Part shown: positions 23,391-35,941 of the stretch, piece after piece
Numbering within the stretch: position 1 is the first letter of the stretch
Layout of the letters: the number at the start of each line of letters is the position of its first letter
Assembly (NCBI RefSeq): GCF_958979055.1
Contig: NC_084893.1
Coordinates: forward strand, 5,831,071 to 5,895,070
Source of the DNA: Alnus glutinosa
Lineage: Eukaryota > Streptophyta > Magnoliopsida > Fagales > Betulaceae
Direction: 5' to 3'
Length of the DNA: 64,000 nucleotides
Notes under the pieces: generated by a model
What the model was told of the DNA's origin: nothing
The model's database searches: none
What the model saw: the letters and a program-made list of their open reading frames with translations, nothing else
Made by a program: the position numbers and the translations under genes

Positions 23391-24992
23391 TAATCGATCG
23401 ATACCAATGGTTTCCCGGCAATGCTCTTCATTATTTATATTAATTGAGATTATCAAATTTACTTCTTTTTTTTTTAATTATTATTATTTTATCAATTATA
23501 TATATAAGTAATATTATAAATTAGAAATCATGACTCGCGCCTGAAGATCCAGCTTGGAGAAGAAAGATTTTTATTATTATTTTTATTATATAATATTTAT
23601 TTGTTTTTGGATAAATTGTTTAATTAAATAAAAATAAAAATAAATAGCAAATAATTGTTTGGCCATTATTGCAGTTTAGAGTCAATCAACGAGTATTGCG
23701 GTGTATCATTTGTTTAGCCTCAACTTGTTGAGCGGTGATGCGGCTGATGCCCCACAATTTACTCTGCTTAAGACATGCTGACACTGGGGTCAGTTTTTTG
23801 CGGTTAAAAAAAAAAAAAGGATTTGACTTAGTTGTGATAGAAAAAAATTACATTAATTTTTTCAGTGGTTTAAATTTAATTTAATTTTTTTTATATTAAA
23901 AAAAGAGAATAACATGTAATTTATTTTTACAGCATTTAAACCAAATATAAAAGGAATATATTATAATTTGAAGCATACAACATTAAATTTTTTTTTTTAA
24001 AAAAAGAAATAAGAAAATAAAAAATATGCTATTTCATGAAAATTTAAACTGATATGAAAGTTTTAAATTAATATTTTAACGCTCGCTCTCACATATGAGC
24101 TTAAACTTTCACAGATTAATTAGGTAAAGTGGAAAACTGTGATGTCGGATTTAAACACATTTTACCTCTATTTTAATATCAAGTTAAATAACCAGCTATT
24201 CTAAAAATTTAAACCGATAAAAAAGAATATATTTAATCATTTATATTAATATGCTAACAAAATCAATATTGTTACCATACAACAGTTTAATAAAAATATA
24301 TTTATTCTTTTACCCTTCATGTATATATATATTTTATTAATTATACCCACTACTCAACTATCACTCATTTCAACATTACTTCACAAACTAGAGTAATTCT
24401 ACATGTACATTAAATGAGGTGGCTTTTAAAATCACCATTGGGCGTGTGATTGATCAAATGATAATTTTGATCAAATGGTGATTTTAAAAACCACCTCATT
24501 TTTTGATGGACACTTAATGTACTTCTAGAATTATTCTACAAACTGCCATATGTCATACTCAACATGACTAAACCCAGTGGCGAAGCCACGTTGAGGCCAA
24601 TAGGAGCAACGATTTATATATATTTATATATTATAAGAAAATTTGTTAAGTAATTGATTCACGCCCCCACTGAGATCTCAACAAGAGCTTGTCAAAATTG
24701 AGATCTCAACAAAACGAGAAATGATATAAATATATATGATATATCTTACACGTCTCATTTTCAAATCTACCATTGGAATGATAGGACCCACATTGGGTCC
24801 CACAAATTCAATCATGGATTTGAAACTTTGTTGTACGAAAATGTGAATAGAATGTATGCAGTGACGAAATCACACTAAGGTCAACAGGGGTCGTGGCCCT
24901 TGCAATTAATTTAAAAATATATATATATTTTATAAGAAAAATTGTTAAGTAATTATCATGCCCCCACACGCGGTTTCTTATTGGATTTTTTT
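23391..24992. repeat. Dispersed repeat R, copy 1
   Basis: Begins with ataccaatggtttcc and atgctcttcattatttatat; carries tagcctcaacttgttgag at about 23716, gcatacaacattaa at about 23965, cagtggcgaagccacg at about 24573 and a related cagtgacgaaatcac near 24861. It ends cttattggatttttttta. The same order of words recurs in three further copies downstream. It is AT-rich and non-coding. A small hairpin element at about 24405-24535 sits inside. Confidence 0.75.
24405..24535. mobile_element. Hairpin MITE (ttaaaatcaccatt family)
   Basis: An inverted repeat with a left arm containing gtacattaaatgaggtgg and ttttaaaatcaccatt, and a right arm containing aatggtgattttaaaa, ccacctcatt and cttaatgtac. The same stem core occurs near 46700, 47090, 53800 and 58890. 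No target duplication was fixed. Confidence 0.6.
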
Positions 24993-27900
24993 TAGAGTGA
25001 TGCTACGAAGAAGCATCCTCTCCGTAAAGCATCCGGCTTTTTGCTGGTTAACCCAACCCAGGTTAACCAGCCTATTAAAAAAAATAAAATAAAACAAAAC
25101 AAAAAAGAAAAGAAACAAAAGTATGCGCCAATCATATCTCGCAGTTTTTTTCATTTTCATTTTCCCTCTTCACTCTCTCCCCAATTTTTTTTTCCTCCAC
25201 CCTCTAGCGCCGACCACCACCATCCAGAGCAGTCGGCCACCATGAAGCAACTCCGCCAATCACCATCACTATTTTCCCCTCTTTCTCTCTCCCCCCTCTC
25301 CCACCCACCACCATTCAGCTCTGGCCATCACCGTTAAGTTCCTCCACCCACCATGATGCAGTGCCGCCGCCCACACCCACGACACCACGGAGCCTCTCTC
25401 CCAACCTTTCGCCATGAGACGCATCTCTCTATCTCTTTCAATGCATAGCGAAAGCCGGAGGAGACTCTCCAAAGTAGCAAAGATTCTGTTTCTCTCTCCG
25501 ATTTTAGCTTTACTACTAATACTAGTGCTCTTTTAGATTTGTTTGTGATGAGTTCTTTTAGATATGTTCGTTTTGTGCGATTTTTGTATCATTTCTAGAT
25601 CTATTTTTGTTTTCGTTCGGACACGGAAGGTAGAGCCGGCGTTTTACGCGGCGTTATATAGATCCGATTCTTGTTTTGTTTTTTATCTTTTTTAATTTTT
25701 TTTTTTGCTATGTGTTTGCTGTAAGAGCCTCTGGTTTCTTAGATTTGTTTATCTTTTTGGTTCATTTTTGTATTTGTATTTGAATCTCTTAATTTCTTGC
25801 TCTTTTCTTTTCTTTTCTTTTTTTCTTTTGTATTATCAGATTGTTATTTGTTTTACTATAAATTTTGACTTTATTTTCGTTGTAAGTTCAAGTTTTTTGC
25901 CTATCTGAATGAATCAGATCTATTTGATTTTTACTCTATTTTGTATAATCTGATTTGATCTCATTATTATATGTATATATTATATTATATTTTGATCAAA
26001 ATAGTTTGATATGAAGCCTAGCGATGTTGAAGGAATATTCGTAATTATGCATTTGATTGAAAATCTAAGTTTGCTAGGGAGAGATTCGAGCTTTTACTTG
26101 AAATTCACCGGAATTGCTTTTGTATACGTATACGTGAGGCAAAAACAAAAAGCCTTCACTGTGAAGCAATATGGATGTCTTGTTGGAATGATTGTAAATT
26201 TGTAACTTTTTGCAAGACTTGCAATAGTGTATACAAAACTGCATGTTTATCCGCTCATCAAAATCTCAAAATTTACTAGATTTGCTTCTACCAGGATAAA
26301 TACTATGCTTTAAACACCATAACATTTATGGTCATCCTCCCTAAAACTACAAGAAAATTGAAATTGATGAACCAAAAAGATAAAAGTGCACAACTAATGC
26401 ACCAAAAATATGAAGAAAAAAAAAATGCAAATAAAATGATTTTTGTAGTTTCTTTAATTTCATCCACGAGGAAATTGCTCAAAGAGCTTCAGAAATTGTT
26501 TTGATCTCAAAAATGCAGTGGTCTTTTAAATACAATGAGAATTACAAAAATATAGTTACAAAAACAACATATTTTCTTCATTGATTATACTCTTCCCATC
26601 CTATCACAATATTCAACATCACAACAAAATACATGGGATCAACTTGTTCAAATTATAATTAGTGTTAGTACATGAGCTGCTAGGTAGTTGCAATACCTTA
26701 GAAATCTACTAGTTCCAACAACAAAAAGGGACAAGCTACTATTAGCTATGAAAATCTATAAATTACAACATAAAAAGATATTCACTTGTCTATACAACAC
26801 AAAAAAAATGCCAAAACAACAAAATACATTGTAACTTTTATTCCTTCTATTCCACTAATTCCTGCAAGATTTTAGATAATACAAGTCAACTTTTAAATCT
26901 CATTAAGATTTTTTTTTTTTTTTTTTTTAAAATCTCATTAGAATACTTTAATCAACCCAAATGAAAATAAAAAATCATGATAAACAATAAATCCAAGGTA
27001 AAATGGCCAATTAGATTATACAAAATAGAGAAAAAATCAAATATATCTGATACATTCAAATACGAATACAAAATGAACCAAATACAAAATCCAATTCTAG
27101 AAATTCAGTGTACGGAAAACAAATACAGAAAATAGCCCAACAAATACAGTTTCAATTTTTTTACTTCTAACTAAAGAAAAAATAATGCTACTACCGAGTA
27201 CCGAACCCACAAAATGGATTTAGAGAGTACAAAAAAATTAATAATAATTACCCAACCCTAGATCACAAAACGCCTAACAATTAACCACATTCCATTGCCA
27301 CCATTTCCTAATGCCTCAACTAGACGGGTCAGTCCTCTTAATTTCATACTACAAAACATCAATCTAACAAGAAGCAAGGGAAAAAAGAAGGCATTCTCAG
27401 TTTATACTAGACAAGATGCAGTTCAAGTAGCTGATAAAATTCAAGAACGGAAACTTTCCTAAGAAACAAACAGAAAATCTCTGCAGGAAAATTTCGAAGG
27501 ACCAAAACCAAAAGAACAACTAAGAAACTTCGGAGTAATGCTATGGAGTAGCATTCTCTCCATAAAAAAATGAACCACAAAGAAAAACAGATCTAAGTAA
27601 CCAGAGGCTCTTACATCAACACATAGCAGGGAAAAAAAAAAAAAAAAGACCAAACATGGAGATTTATCGGATGGTGGGCGTCAGCACTGCTTCGTGGTGG
27701 CCGGATCTGAACGATAAACAAATATAAGAAACTAGAGGCTCTTACAGGGGGAAAATAGCAGGAAAAAAAAAAGACCAAACATGGAGATTTACCTGATGGT
27801 GGGCGTCGGGTGGGCGTCAACACTGCTTTGTGGTGGCCGGAGAAAGTGGAGGGAAAAAAAATTGGGGGAGAGATCGAGTGAAAGAGGGAAACTGACAATG

Positions 27901-28017
27901 ATATGCATGATACACTTTTTTAAAATAAATAAATAAATAAAATGTGGTTAACCCAAGTTGGGTTAACCACTGAAAATGCGCATAGTGTGCGGACAAAATG
28001 CGCATAGAGTGCGGACA
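24993..28017. mobile_element. Long-inverted-repeat, non-coding transposon-like element
   Basis: Left arm about 25020-25780 and right arm about 27560-27990 are inverted copies. Shared landmarks are ggttaacccaacccaggtt at 25068 against aacccaagttgggttaacc near 27955, the cccaattttttttccctcc block, and taagagcctctggtttctta against its inverse near 27594 and 27728. The element replaces the tail of repeat R copy 1 and the head of copy 2. Its middle (25800-27550) is AT-rich with no transposase. Long inverted arms suggest a Mutator-like element, but no target duplication could be fixed. The right arm contains a short internal duplication, ccaaacatggagattta at about 27651 and 27776. Confidence 0.55.
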
Positions 28018-29735
28018 TAATTTTTTCAATGATTTAATTTTTTTATATAAAAAAGAGAGAATAATATGTAATTTATTTTTATAGCATCTAAACCAAATAT
28101 AAAATAAATATATTATACTTTGCAGCATACAATATAAAAAAATAAATAAAAAATATGCTATTTCACAAAAATTTAAATAGATATGAAAGTTTTAAATTAA
28201 TATTTTAGCGTTCACTCTCACGTATGAGCTCAAGGATAAAGAAAAATATACTTGATCATTAATATTAATATACTAACAAAATCAATATCATCATCAATAT
28301 TGTTACGATGCAACAGATCAATAAAATCATATTTATTCTTTAACCTTACAACTTTTTTTTTTTTTGATAATTATACTTACTCCTCAACTATCACTTATTT
28401 CTACATTACGTCACAAATTACTATATTCAACATGCTTAAATTTATACTCAACATGCTTAAACTCAGTGGCGAAGCCACGTTAAGGCTAGCAAGGGCCGTC
28501 GCCCCTGCAATTTGTTTTAACAAAAGTTATTTTATAAAAAAATTTATTAAGTATTTGATTCACGCCACCATTGAGATCTCAACAAGAGCTCATCAAAATT
28601 TAGATCTCAACAAAACGAGAAATGATATAAATATATATCTTATACATCTCATTTTTCAAATCTACCTTTTGATTTATGAGACCCACATTGTGATGTGAAC
28701 CTGCAGGATGAAATCCCCTTTGAACCCACAAACAAATTGAAATCTACCCAAGAAAGCCAAGAATCAAGTCCAAAGAATCTAGACCCGTTGAAATCTTGTT
28801 TCAAGAACCTAGATTTGGTGAGAACGTCACAAAGGGTTTGCCTTTGATAAGTTCTTAGTTCAATCAAGAACAAGTAGAGAAAACTGAAAAAGTTTTCTAT
28901 GAAGAACAAAACTTCATTCACAATCATCTTGTCTAGCATATGCGGCAACAAGTCTTTTTAAAATCTCTCCATAAAACCCTAACCCTACTAAGGCCTACAT
29001 CAATTAAAAGACATGGGCGGAACATCTTCAAGCCCAAAATATCCTAAACTACACTTCTATAGCTAATAAAATAAGTTCACTTAATAAAACAAATAGGCCT
29101 AAAGGCCTACAACCATAGAAACATAAAAATAGGCCCATATGCCTATACTTAGTGAAATAAAGAGTTTGCAAGAAACTACTAGGCTATGCTGCCCCCATCT
29201 GTTGCTTGTATCACATGAATTAAAGTTGGTTCTTCTTCTTTCAAGCCCATCTTGAATGTTGGAGTCTTACTCGATAAATTTGCAAACTCGGTCCAAGTGG
29301 ATTGCACCAATCCTTGCATTGCCTCCTTGATCTTCTTCGCCCTTGACTTTGTGATTGGCCCATCTGGAACTTGTAAGGGATCTTTAAGATTCGGCCTACC
29401 ATGGGGCCCATCACATTGGGTCTCACAAATTTAATGGTGAATTTGAAACTTTGTTGTATGGAGATGTGTAGAGGATGTATGCAGTAACGGAGCCACGTTA
29501 AGGCCAGCAGGAGTCATGGCCCCTGCAATTGATTTTAAAAAATTATTTTATAAGAAAAATTGTTAAATAATTTATCATCGCCCCCACACACGATTCCTTA
29601 TTGATTTTTTTTTAAGGTATGTAGACTTGTAGTGTCAGGTTCTTTATAGAATAAAAAGTATCATAGGTTATAATAGATTACAAATTAACAAAAAAAAAAA
29701 AAAAAACACAAATTAAGAAGTATGAATCTCTTAAT
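28018..29735. repeat. Dispersed repeat R, copy 2 (5' truncated, interrupted)
   Basis: It follows copy 1 from about its position 23850 onward: atgtaatttatttttatagc, gcatacaat, then actcagtggcgaagccacg at 28460. A solo LTR sits at 28691-29413. After it, the repeat resumes with tctcacaaatttaatggtg and gcagtaacggagccacg at 29481. The first 450 or so bases are missing, replaced by the long-inverted-repeat element. Confidence 0.7.
28691..29413 (-). mobile_element. Solo LTR, gypsy-type, with 5-bp target duplication
   Basis: It starts TGATGTGAACC and ends GGGCCCATCA, giving TGATG/CATCA inverted tips. Both sides carry CATTG (28686-28690 and 29414-29418). Repeat R copy 1 has the uninterrupted site, acccacattgggtccca, near 24789. 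On the minus strand a frame at about 29395-29290 reads PDGPITKSRAKKIKEAMQG, a peptide pattern typical of the C-terminal end of plant Ty3/gypsy polyproteins, which supports LTR-retrotransposon origin and minus orientation. No internal domain remains, so two LTRs recombined. Confidence 0.75.
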
Positions 29736-30156
29736 CAATACCAATGGTTTCCAAGACTGCAATGCTCTTCATTATTTATATTAATTGTGAGTAACAATTT
29801 TGCTTTTTTAATTATTTTATCAATTATAAATATAAGTAATATTAAAAATTAGAAACCACATTATTTGGCTCGCGCCTGAAGCAGTGAAAAATCCAGCTCG
29901 GAGAGGAAAGATTTTTATTTTTATTAATATATATTTGCTTATGGAAAATTGTTTAATTAAATAAAAAGAAATAGTAAAGAATTGTTTGGCCATCATTGGG
30001 CTTTAGAGTCATTCAGCGAGTCTTGCGGTGCATCATTTCTTTAGCCTCAACTTGTTGAGCAGTAATGCCATGCGAGTTACTCTGCTTAAGACCTGTTAAA
30101 ACTGGATCAGTTTTTTTGTGGCTAAAAAAAATAATAATGGCTTTGACTTAGTTGTG

Positions 30157-30197
<41 letters not shown>

Positions 30198-31224
30198 ACA
30201 GTAATTTTTGTAATGATTTGTTAATTTTTTTATTTTTATGAAAAAAGAGAGTAAAATGAAATTTATTTTTATAGCATCTAAACTAAATATAATAGGATTA
30301 ATTTGCAGCATACAACATAAAAAAGTAAAAAAGTAAATAAAAAATATGCTATTTCACAAAAATTTAAACTGATATGAAAGTTTTAAATTAATATTTTAAC
30401 GTTCATTCTCATGTATAAGTTCAAACTTTCTCAGATAAATTAGGTAAAGTGGTAAACTGTGAAATCAAATTCAAACACATTACCTCTATTTTAATATCAA
30501 GTTAATTGACCGAATAATTTATATAATATGCTAACAAATCAATATCATCATATATTGTTACGATACAACTGTTTGATAAAAATATATTTATTCTATTATC
30601 CTTATTTTTTTAATTTTTATTTTGTTAATTATACCTACTCCTCAACTATCAATCATTTCTACATTACCTCATAAATTGCCATATGTCATACTCAACATGC
30701 TTAAACTCAGTTGGTGGAGCCACGTAAAGGCCAATAGAAGTCGTGGTCCCTTCAATTAGTTTTTTAAAAATTATTTTATAAGAAAATTTGGTAAGTAATT
30801 GATCCACGTCCCTATTAGATCTCAACAAAACAATAAATAATATAAATATATATCCTACACATCTCATTTTCAAATTCATCATTGAATTTATGAGACTCAC
30901 AAGTTCAACGGTAGATTTGAAACTTTATTGTATGAAGATGTGTAGGGGATGTATGCAGTAACGGAGCCACGTTAAGGCCAGCAGGGTAGTGGGCCCTGCA
31001 ATTGGTTTTAAAAAATATATATTTTATAAGAAAAATTGTTAAGTAATTTATTCACGCCCCCACATGTTGTTCCTTATTGGATTTTGTTTTTTTATTAGCC
31101 ACGTAGGGTAGGTATGTAGATTGTAGTGTCAAGTTCTTTTTAGAATAAAAAAGTATTGTAGACTATAATAGATTACAAATTGGTAAATAAAAAAAAAAAT
31201 CACAAATTAAAAAGTATGAACCTC
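29731..31224. repeat. Dispersed repeat R, copy 3
   Basis: Begins ttaatcaataccaatgg; keeps agcctcaacttgttgagc at 30041, aactcagttggtggagccacg at about 30702, and gcagtaacggagccacg at 30955. A (TAA)n tract lies at about 30158-30195. The start-to-start distance to copy 4 is about 1,494 bp, so copies 3 and 4 form a tandem pair. Non-coding. Confidence 0.75.
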
Positions 31225-31631
31225 TTAATCAATACCAATGGTTTCCAAGACTGCAATGCTCTTCATTATTTATATTAATTGAGAGTAACAATTTTGCTTT
31301 TTTAATTATTTTATCAATTATAAATATAAGTACTATTAGAAATTAGAAACCACATTATTTGACTCGCGCCCGGAGCAATGAAGAGATCCAGCTCGGAAAG
31401 GAAATATTTTTATTTTTATTATTATATATATATATTTATTTGTTTCTCGATAAATTGTTTAATTAAATAAAAAGAAATAGTAAAGAATTGTTTGACCATT
31501 AGTGCGGTTCAGAGTCAATCAGTGGGTCTTGCGGTGCATCATTTCTTTAGCCTCAACTTGTTAAGCGTCAATGCCACACGATTCACTACGCTTAAGACTT
31601 GCTACCATTGGATCCGTTTTTTGCGATTATA

Positions 31632-31673
<42 letters not shown>

Positions 31674-32544
31674 ACAGTAATTTTTTCAATAATTTAATTT
31701 AATTTTTAATTTTTATAAAAAAGAGAATAATATGAAATTTATTTTTATAGCATCTAAACCAAATATAAAAGGAATATATTATAATATGCAGCATACAACA
31801 TACAAAAAATAAAAAATAAATAAAAATTGCAATTTCACAAAAATTTAAATTGATATGAGAGTTTTAAATTTAATATTTTAACACTCATCTTTACATATAT
31901 GAACTCAAACTTTCACGAATAAATTAGGTGAAGTGGTAAACTGTGAAGTCAGATTCAAATACATTACCTCTATTTTAATATCAACTTAAATAATCAATTA
32001 TCCCAAAAATTTAAATTGATAAAAAATAATAGACTTGGGATGGGTTTGAGATTGTGATTTCATAGACAATAAGTGTGATTTTAAACCAAATCGCAGAACA
32101 TAAATTGTTTGGGAACTGCGTTTTTAAAAATTGCGATTTGAAAACGCAGAAAATCTGATTTTTCAAATCGCAGATAAGATGATGCTTTTTTGAAAATGTA
32201 TAATTTTAAAGACTAAACTGCGATTTTGCAAAAAGCTTAACTGCGTTTTTAAAAATCACTTTTTTCAAATCGAACATTTTAAAATCGTTATTTTAAATTG
32301 CATTTTTTAAAATCGTAAACCTAAACAGACTCTTAATCATTTATATTAATATGCTAACAAAATCAATATCATTATCAATAATTTTATTTTATTTTTGATT
32401 CAATCATCAATATTGTTACTATACAACAGTTTAATAAAAATATATTTATTCTTTTACCCTTCAATTTTTTTTTTCTTTCTTTTTTGTTAATTATACTTAC
32501 TCCCTCAACTATCACTCATTTCTACATTATCCTACAAACTGCTT
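31225..32544. repeat. Dispersed repeat R, copy 4 (broken by two insertions)
   Basis: Begins ttaatcaataccaatgg; a long A run lies at 31636-31670. A MITE (32032-32332) interrupts it. At about 32545 a copia element cuts in; the repeat resumes for a few dozen bases at 35412 (ctatatgtcattttcaacg), matching catatgtcatactcaac in copies 1 and 3. Confidence 0.7.
32032..32332. mobile_element. Tourist-like MITE rich in gcgatttt words, copy 1
   Basis: Present in repeat R copy 4 but absent at the matching point of copies 1 and 2 (tttaatcatttatattaatatgc). The body repeats tgcgattttaaa and aaatcgcag words in both orientations. The ends gatgggtttgagattgtgattt and aaacctaaacagactc are decayed versions of the ends of the better copy at 40906-41219. 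Confidence 0.65.
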
Positions 32545-35411
32545 GCCTTAAACCAGTATTTGGTAAGGCAACACAAAGCATAAAATCATTATCTTTAGAC
32601 TTTATATGGTATTAGAGCCACACTCGTGACTCACATCTTTTTTTCTTTTTTTTTTTCTCTCAATTTTCTTCCTTCTTTCGATCATGTCTACCTCCACCCT
32701 ACCACCTCAATCACCAACCGAGACCCCTGTTCCTCCTGCTATGATCTCCACTCACTATCAAACACCAACATAAAATCTATTCAATCCGACTGGGGTGGTG
32801 AATATCGCCCTATCAGCAAACTCCTCTAGCAGCTCGATATTCTCCATCGTGTGTCATGTCCTCATACACACCAACAAAATGGTGCAATTGAACAAAAACA
32901 TCGACACATTGTCCAAACCGGTCTCGCACTACTCTCTCATGCTCATTTACCCTTACCCTTTTGGGATAATGCATTCTCCACTGCATGCTACCTCATCAAT
33001 CGCATGCCCACCACAATTCTTCAAATCAATCCCCATTTGAAGTTCTCTTCAAATGCTGTCATGATTACTCATTTTTAAGAACCTTCAGTTACCTCTGTTG
33101 GCCTAATCTTCGGCCCTATAATACCAACAAATTTCAACCCAGATCTGTTCCTTGTTTGTTCTTAGGATATAGCACTTTGCACAAAGGCTACAAATATCTT
33201 CACTTACCTACAAATCGTCTATATATTTCTCGAGATGTTGTCTTCACCGAGTCTACCTTTCCATATACTTCTGCATTCTCAAGCGAAACTTCATCTCCAA
33301 ATTCCAGGCAGCCATTCTCCCTGCCCTTTCTTTCTTATCCATTGGCTGCTTCAGTTCCACAACCAAGCACTACCTCTATACCTTCTGCTACTCCTTTACT
33401 GTCCACTCCTTTGCAGTCCCCTCAATTCAAATCAGTCACATCTGTCGAGTCTTCCTTTGTTCCTATTATTCCTGAAGTTTCATCTCCACCTTCAACTCCT
33501 CTAGAATCAGTTCACCCCATGGTCACTCGTGCAAAAAATAACATCTCAAAACCTTGAGAATTCACAGATGGCAGAGTTCGGTATCCAATTCCAAGAGCCC
33601 TCCTTACCGAGTCCTCCTCCCTTATCACCGAGCCTATTTGTCAACCATAAAGGATAAAAATTGGAGAGCTGCCATGAACACAGAGTTTGATGCCCTACTA
33701 CAGAACCGAACTTGGACACTTGTTCCACCTACGTCAGCTACAAACTTCATTGGCTGCAAATGGGTTTTTCGGCTAAAAAGGAAAGCTGATGGATCAATCG
33801 ATCGGTACAAGGCAAGACTCGTTGCAAAGGGTTTTCACCAACAACCTGTAATAGATTATGGTGAAACCTATAGTCCAGTGATCAAACCTACTACGGTACG
33901 TATTGATCTATCTCTTGCTCTTTCCAATGGATGGCCTATCCATCAGATTGATATACATAATGCATTTCTACACGGCAACATTTCAGAGGTGGTCTACATG
34001 TCTTAGCCCCTTAGTTTTGCTCACCCTCAGTATTCCAATCATCTCTGTCAACTACAGAAGGCCCTCTATGGCCTAAAACAAGCACCAAGGGCCTGGTTTT
34101 CCAGACTTAGTGGCAAGCTACTGACACTCGAGTTCAAGGCCTCACAATCGGACACCTCTCTATTTCTCTACAAATTGGCCACATGCATTATCCTAGTGTT
34201 AATCTATGTAGATGACATCTTGATAACTTCATCCAGCTCCGTGACCTCTTGTCCACATTAAAACAAGAGTTTGTTGTGAAAGACCTCGGCCTCCTCAATT
34301 ATTTTCTGGGCATTGAAGTTCTTCCTAGTTCCGGTGGCTTTTTGCTGTCTCAGCATAGATATATCCTTGATATTCTCAACCAGACAAAAATGACAGAAGC
34401 CAAATCGATCAATTGTCCTATAGCATCATCTACACACTTGTCAGCACATGAAGGTGACTTATTTTCTGATCCTACTCTCTTCCGCAGCACAGTAGGTGAG
34501 CTGCAATGCCTATGCATCACTAGACCGGACATTTCATTTTGTGTCAACAAGCTAGCTCAATTCATGCACAACCCCACTGATCTTCATTGGTAGGCCGTGA
34601 AAAGACTTCTACGATATCTCAAGCAAACAGTTCACTTTGGACTTCAATTTTATCGTACAGGCTCTGCTTCTATCCAAGCATACTCAGACGCTAACTGGGC
34701 CGGAGACCGAGATGATCGTCGCTCCAGTGGCAGCTACTGTATTTTCCTTGGCAAAAATCTCATCTCATGGAGTTGTGGAAACCAGCACACAGTGGCAAGG
34801 TCAAGCACAGAGGCCGAATACAAATCCCTTGCCAACACTGCAGCTGAACTCTCCTGGATCCTATCTCTCTGCTCCGAACTTGGACTGAAACTCACACAAT
34901 CACCAACAATATGGTGTGACAATATTGTAGCAACATACTTAACCTCCAATCCGGCTTTCCATGCTCGCACCAAGCATGTCGAAATAGACTTTCATTTTGT
35001 TCGGGATATAGTTGCTAAAAAGATCCTACGGATTCAGTTCATCTCTAGCAAAGACCAACTTGCGGACATCTTCACCAAACCACTATCATTCGCCTAGTTT
35101 GCTTTTCTTCGGTCCAATCTCAACGTCCTTCCTATACCGTTGAGATTGCAGGGGCGTGTTAAAGACATATCTAGCTATCAAGATAATGATAAGTCTAAAT
35201 ATAAGATTAGTTGTTCAAATTCAAATACTAGATAACTCATAGTTCAGACTTACTTCACAAGTGTAACAGTTAGATTAGAACTCTTAGTCTCTTCTCTTAT
35301 CACGTTGTAATCTCCTAGTTCTTTGTAACTTCTTCTCTATAAATACAGGAGCCTTAAACCAATATTTGGTAAGCAGCACAAAGCATAAATCATTATCTTT
35401 AGACTTTATAT
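32545..35411 (+). mobile_element. Degenerate Ty1/copia retrotransposon with internal deletion
   Basis: A truncated 5' LTR (about 32547-32605, starting ccttaaaccagtatttgg) is followed by a primer-binding site TGGTATTAGAGCC, close to the usual match to initiator tRNA-Met. The 3' LTR runs from about 35157 (TGTTAAAG) to 35411 (CTTTATA), with a TATA box near 35338. Between them: a short gag start, then integrase core (HQQNGAIEQKHR, INRMPT), integrase C-terminus (LFLGYSTLHKGYK), reverse transcriptase (MNTEFDALLQNRTW, VDIHNAFLHG-like, YVDDILITS) and RNase H ([36 protein letters not shown]). Most of gag, the protease and the N-terminal integrase are missing, and stops break the frame (for example near 33557 and 34006), so it is dead. 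Confidence 0.9.
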
Positions 35412-35520
35412 TGCTATATGTCATTTTCAACGTGCTTAAACTATCATTTGCTGGCGAAAAAGAAAAAAAAGAAAGAAAACCTTTGCCAACTCAGATCATC
35501 AAAACGGACGGAATCGTGCG

Positions 35521-35558
<38 letters not shown>
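35521..35558. repeat. (TA)n microsatellite
   Basis: An alternating TA tract directly left of a MITE, likely its insertion site. A further mixed (CA)n(TA)n tract lies at about 35895-35941. Confidence 0.85.
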
Positions 35559-35562
<4 letters not shown>

Positions 35563-35740
35563 AATGATCTCTACACTCATTTCTCACAACAGCCCTACAA
35601 CAAACTGAAGTAGCTGGTAATATTTTATTACTTTTTTTGTTTTGTTTTGTTTTCTTTTTGTAAAAAAATAATAAAATACTACCAGCCACGTCAGCTTGTT
35701 GTGGGGCTGTTGTGAGAAATGAGTGTAAGAATCATTTCTC
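35559..35740. mobile_element. Hairpin MITE (gagaaatgat family), copy 1
   Basis: The left arm gagaaatgatctctacact runs into catttctcacaacagccc; the right arm is its inverse, ending gagtgtaagaatcatttctc. The spacer is T/A-rich. The sequence matches the 181-bp element at 38111-38291 over its whole length. It lies in a TA repeat, so its target duplication cannot be read. Confidence 0.85.
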
Positions 35741-35756
35741 ATATATATATAAGAGG

Positions 35757-35889
35757 ATGATTGGGGTACAACCCCTTTGTACAATTTTGGCACAACCCAC
35801 TCACAATGAGGTGGGGCCTATACACGTGGGCTCCACCTCATTGTGAGTGGGGATTGTGCCAAAGTTGTGATGGGGTTGTATATTTATCA

Positions 35890-35891
<2 letters not shown>
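35757..35891. mobile_element. Hairpin MITE, second family
   Basis: The left arm is atgattggggtacaacccc, then tttggcacaacccactcac, aatgaggtgg. The right arm is its inverse: ccacctcattgtgagtgggg, attgtgccaaa, ggggttgtatatttatcat. The arms of about 57 bp are separated by a short loop around tacacgtggg. No copy with an empty site was seen here. Confidence 0.7.
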
Positions 35892-35941
<50 letters not shown>

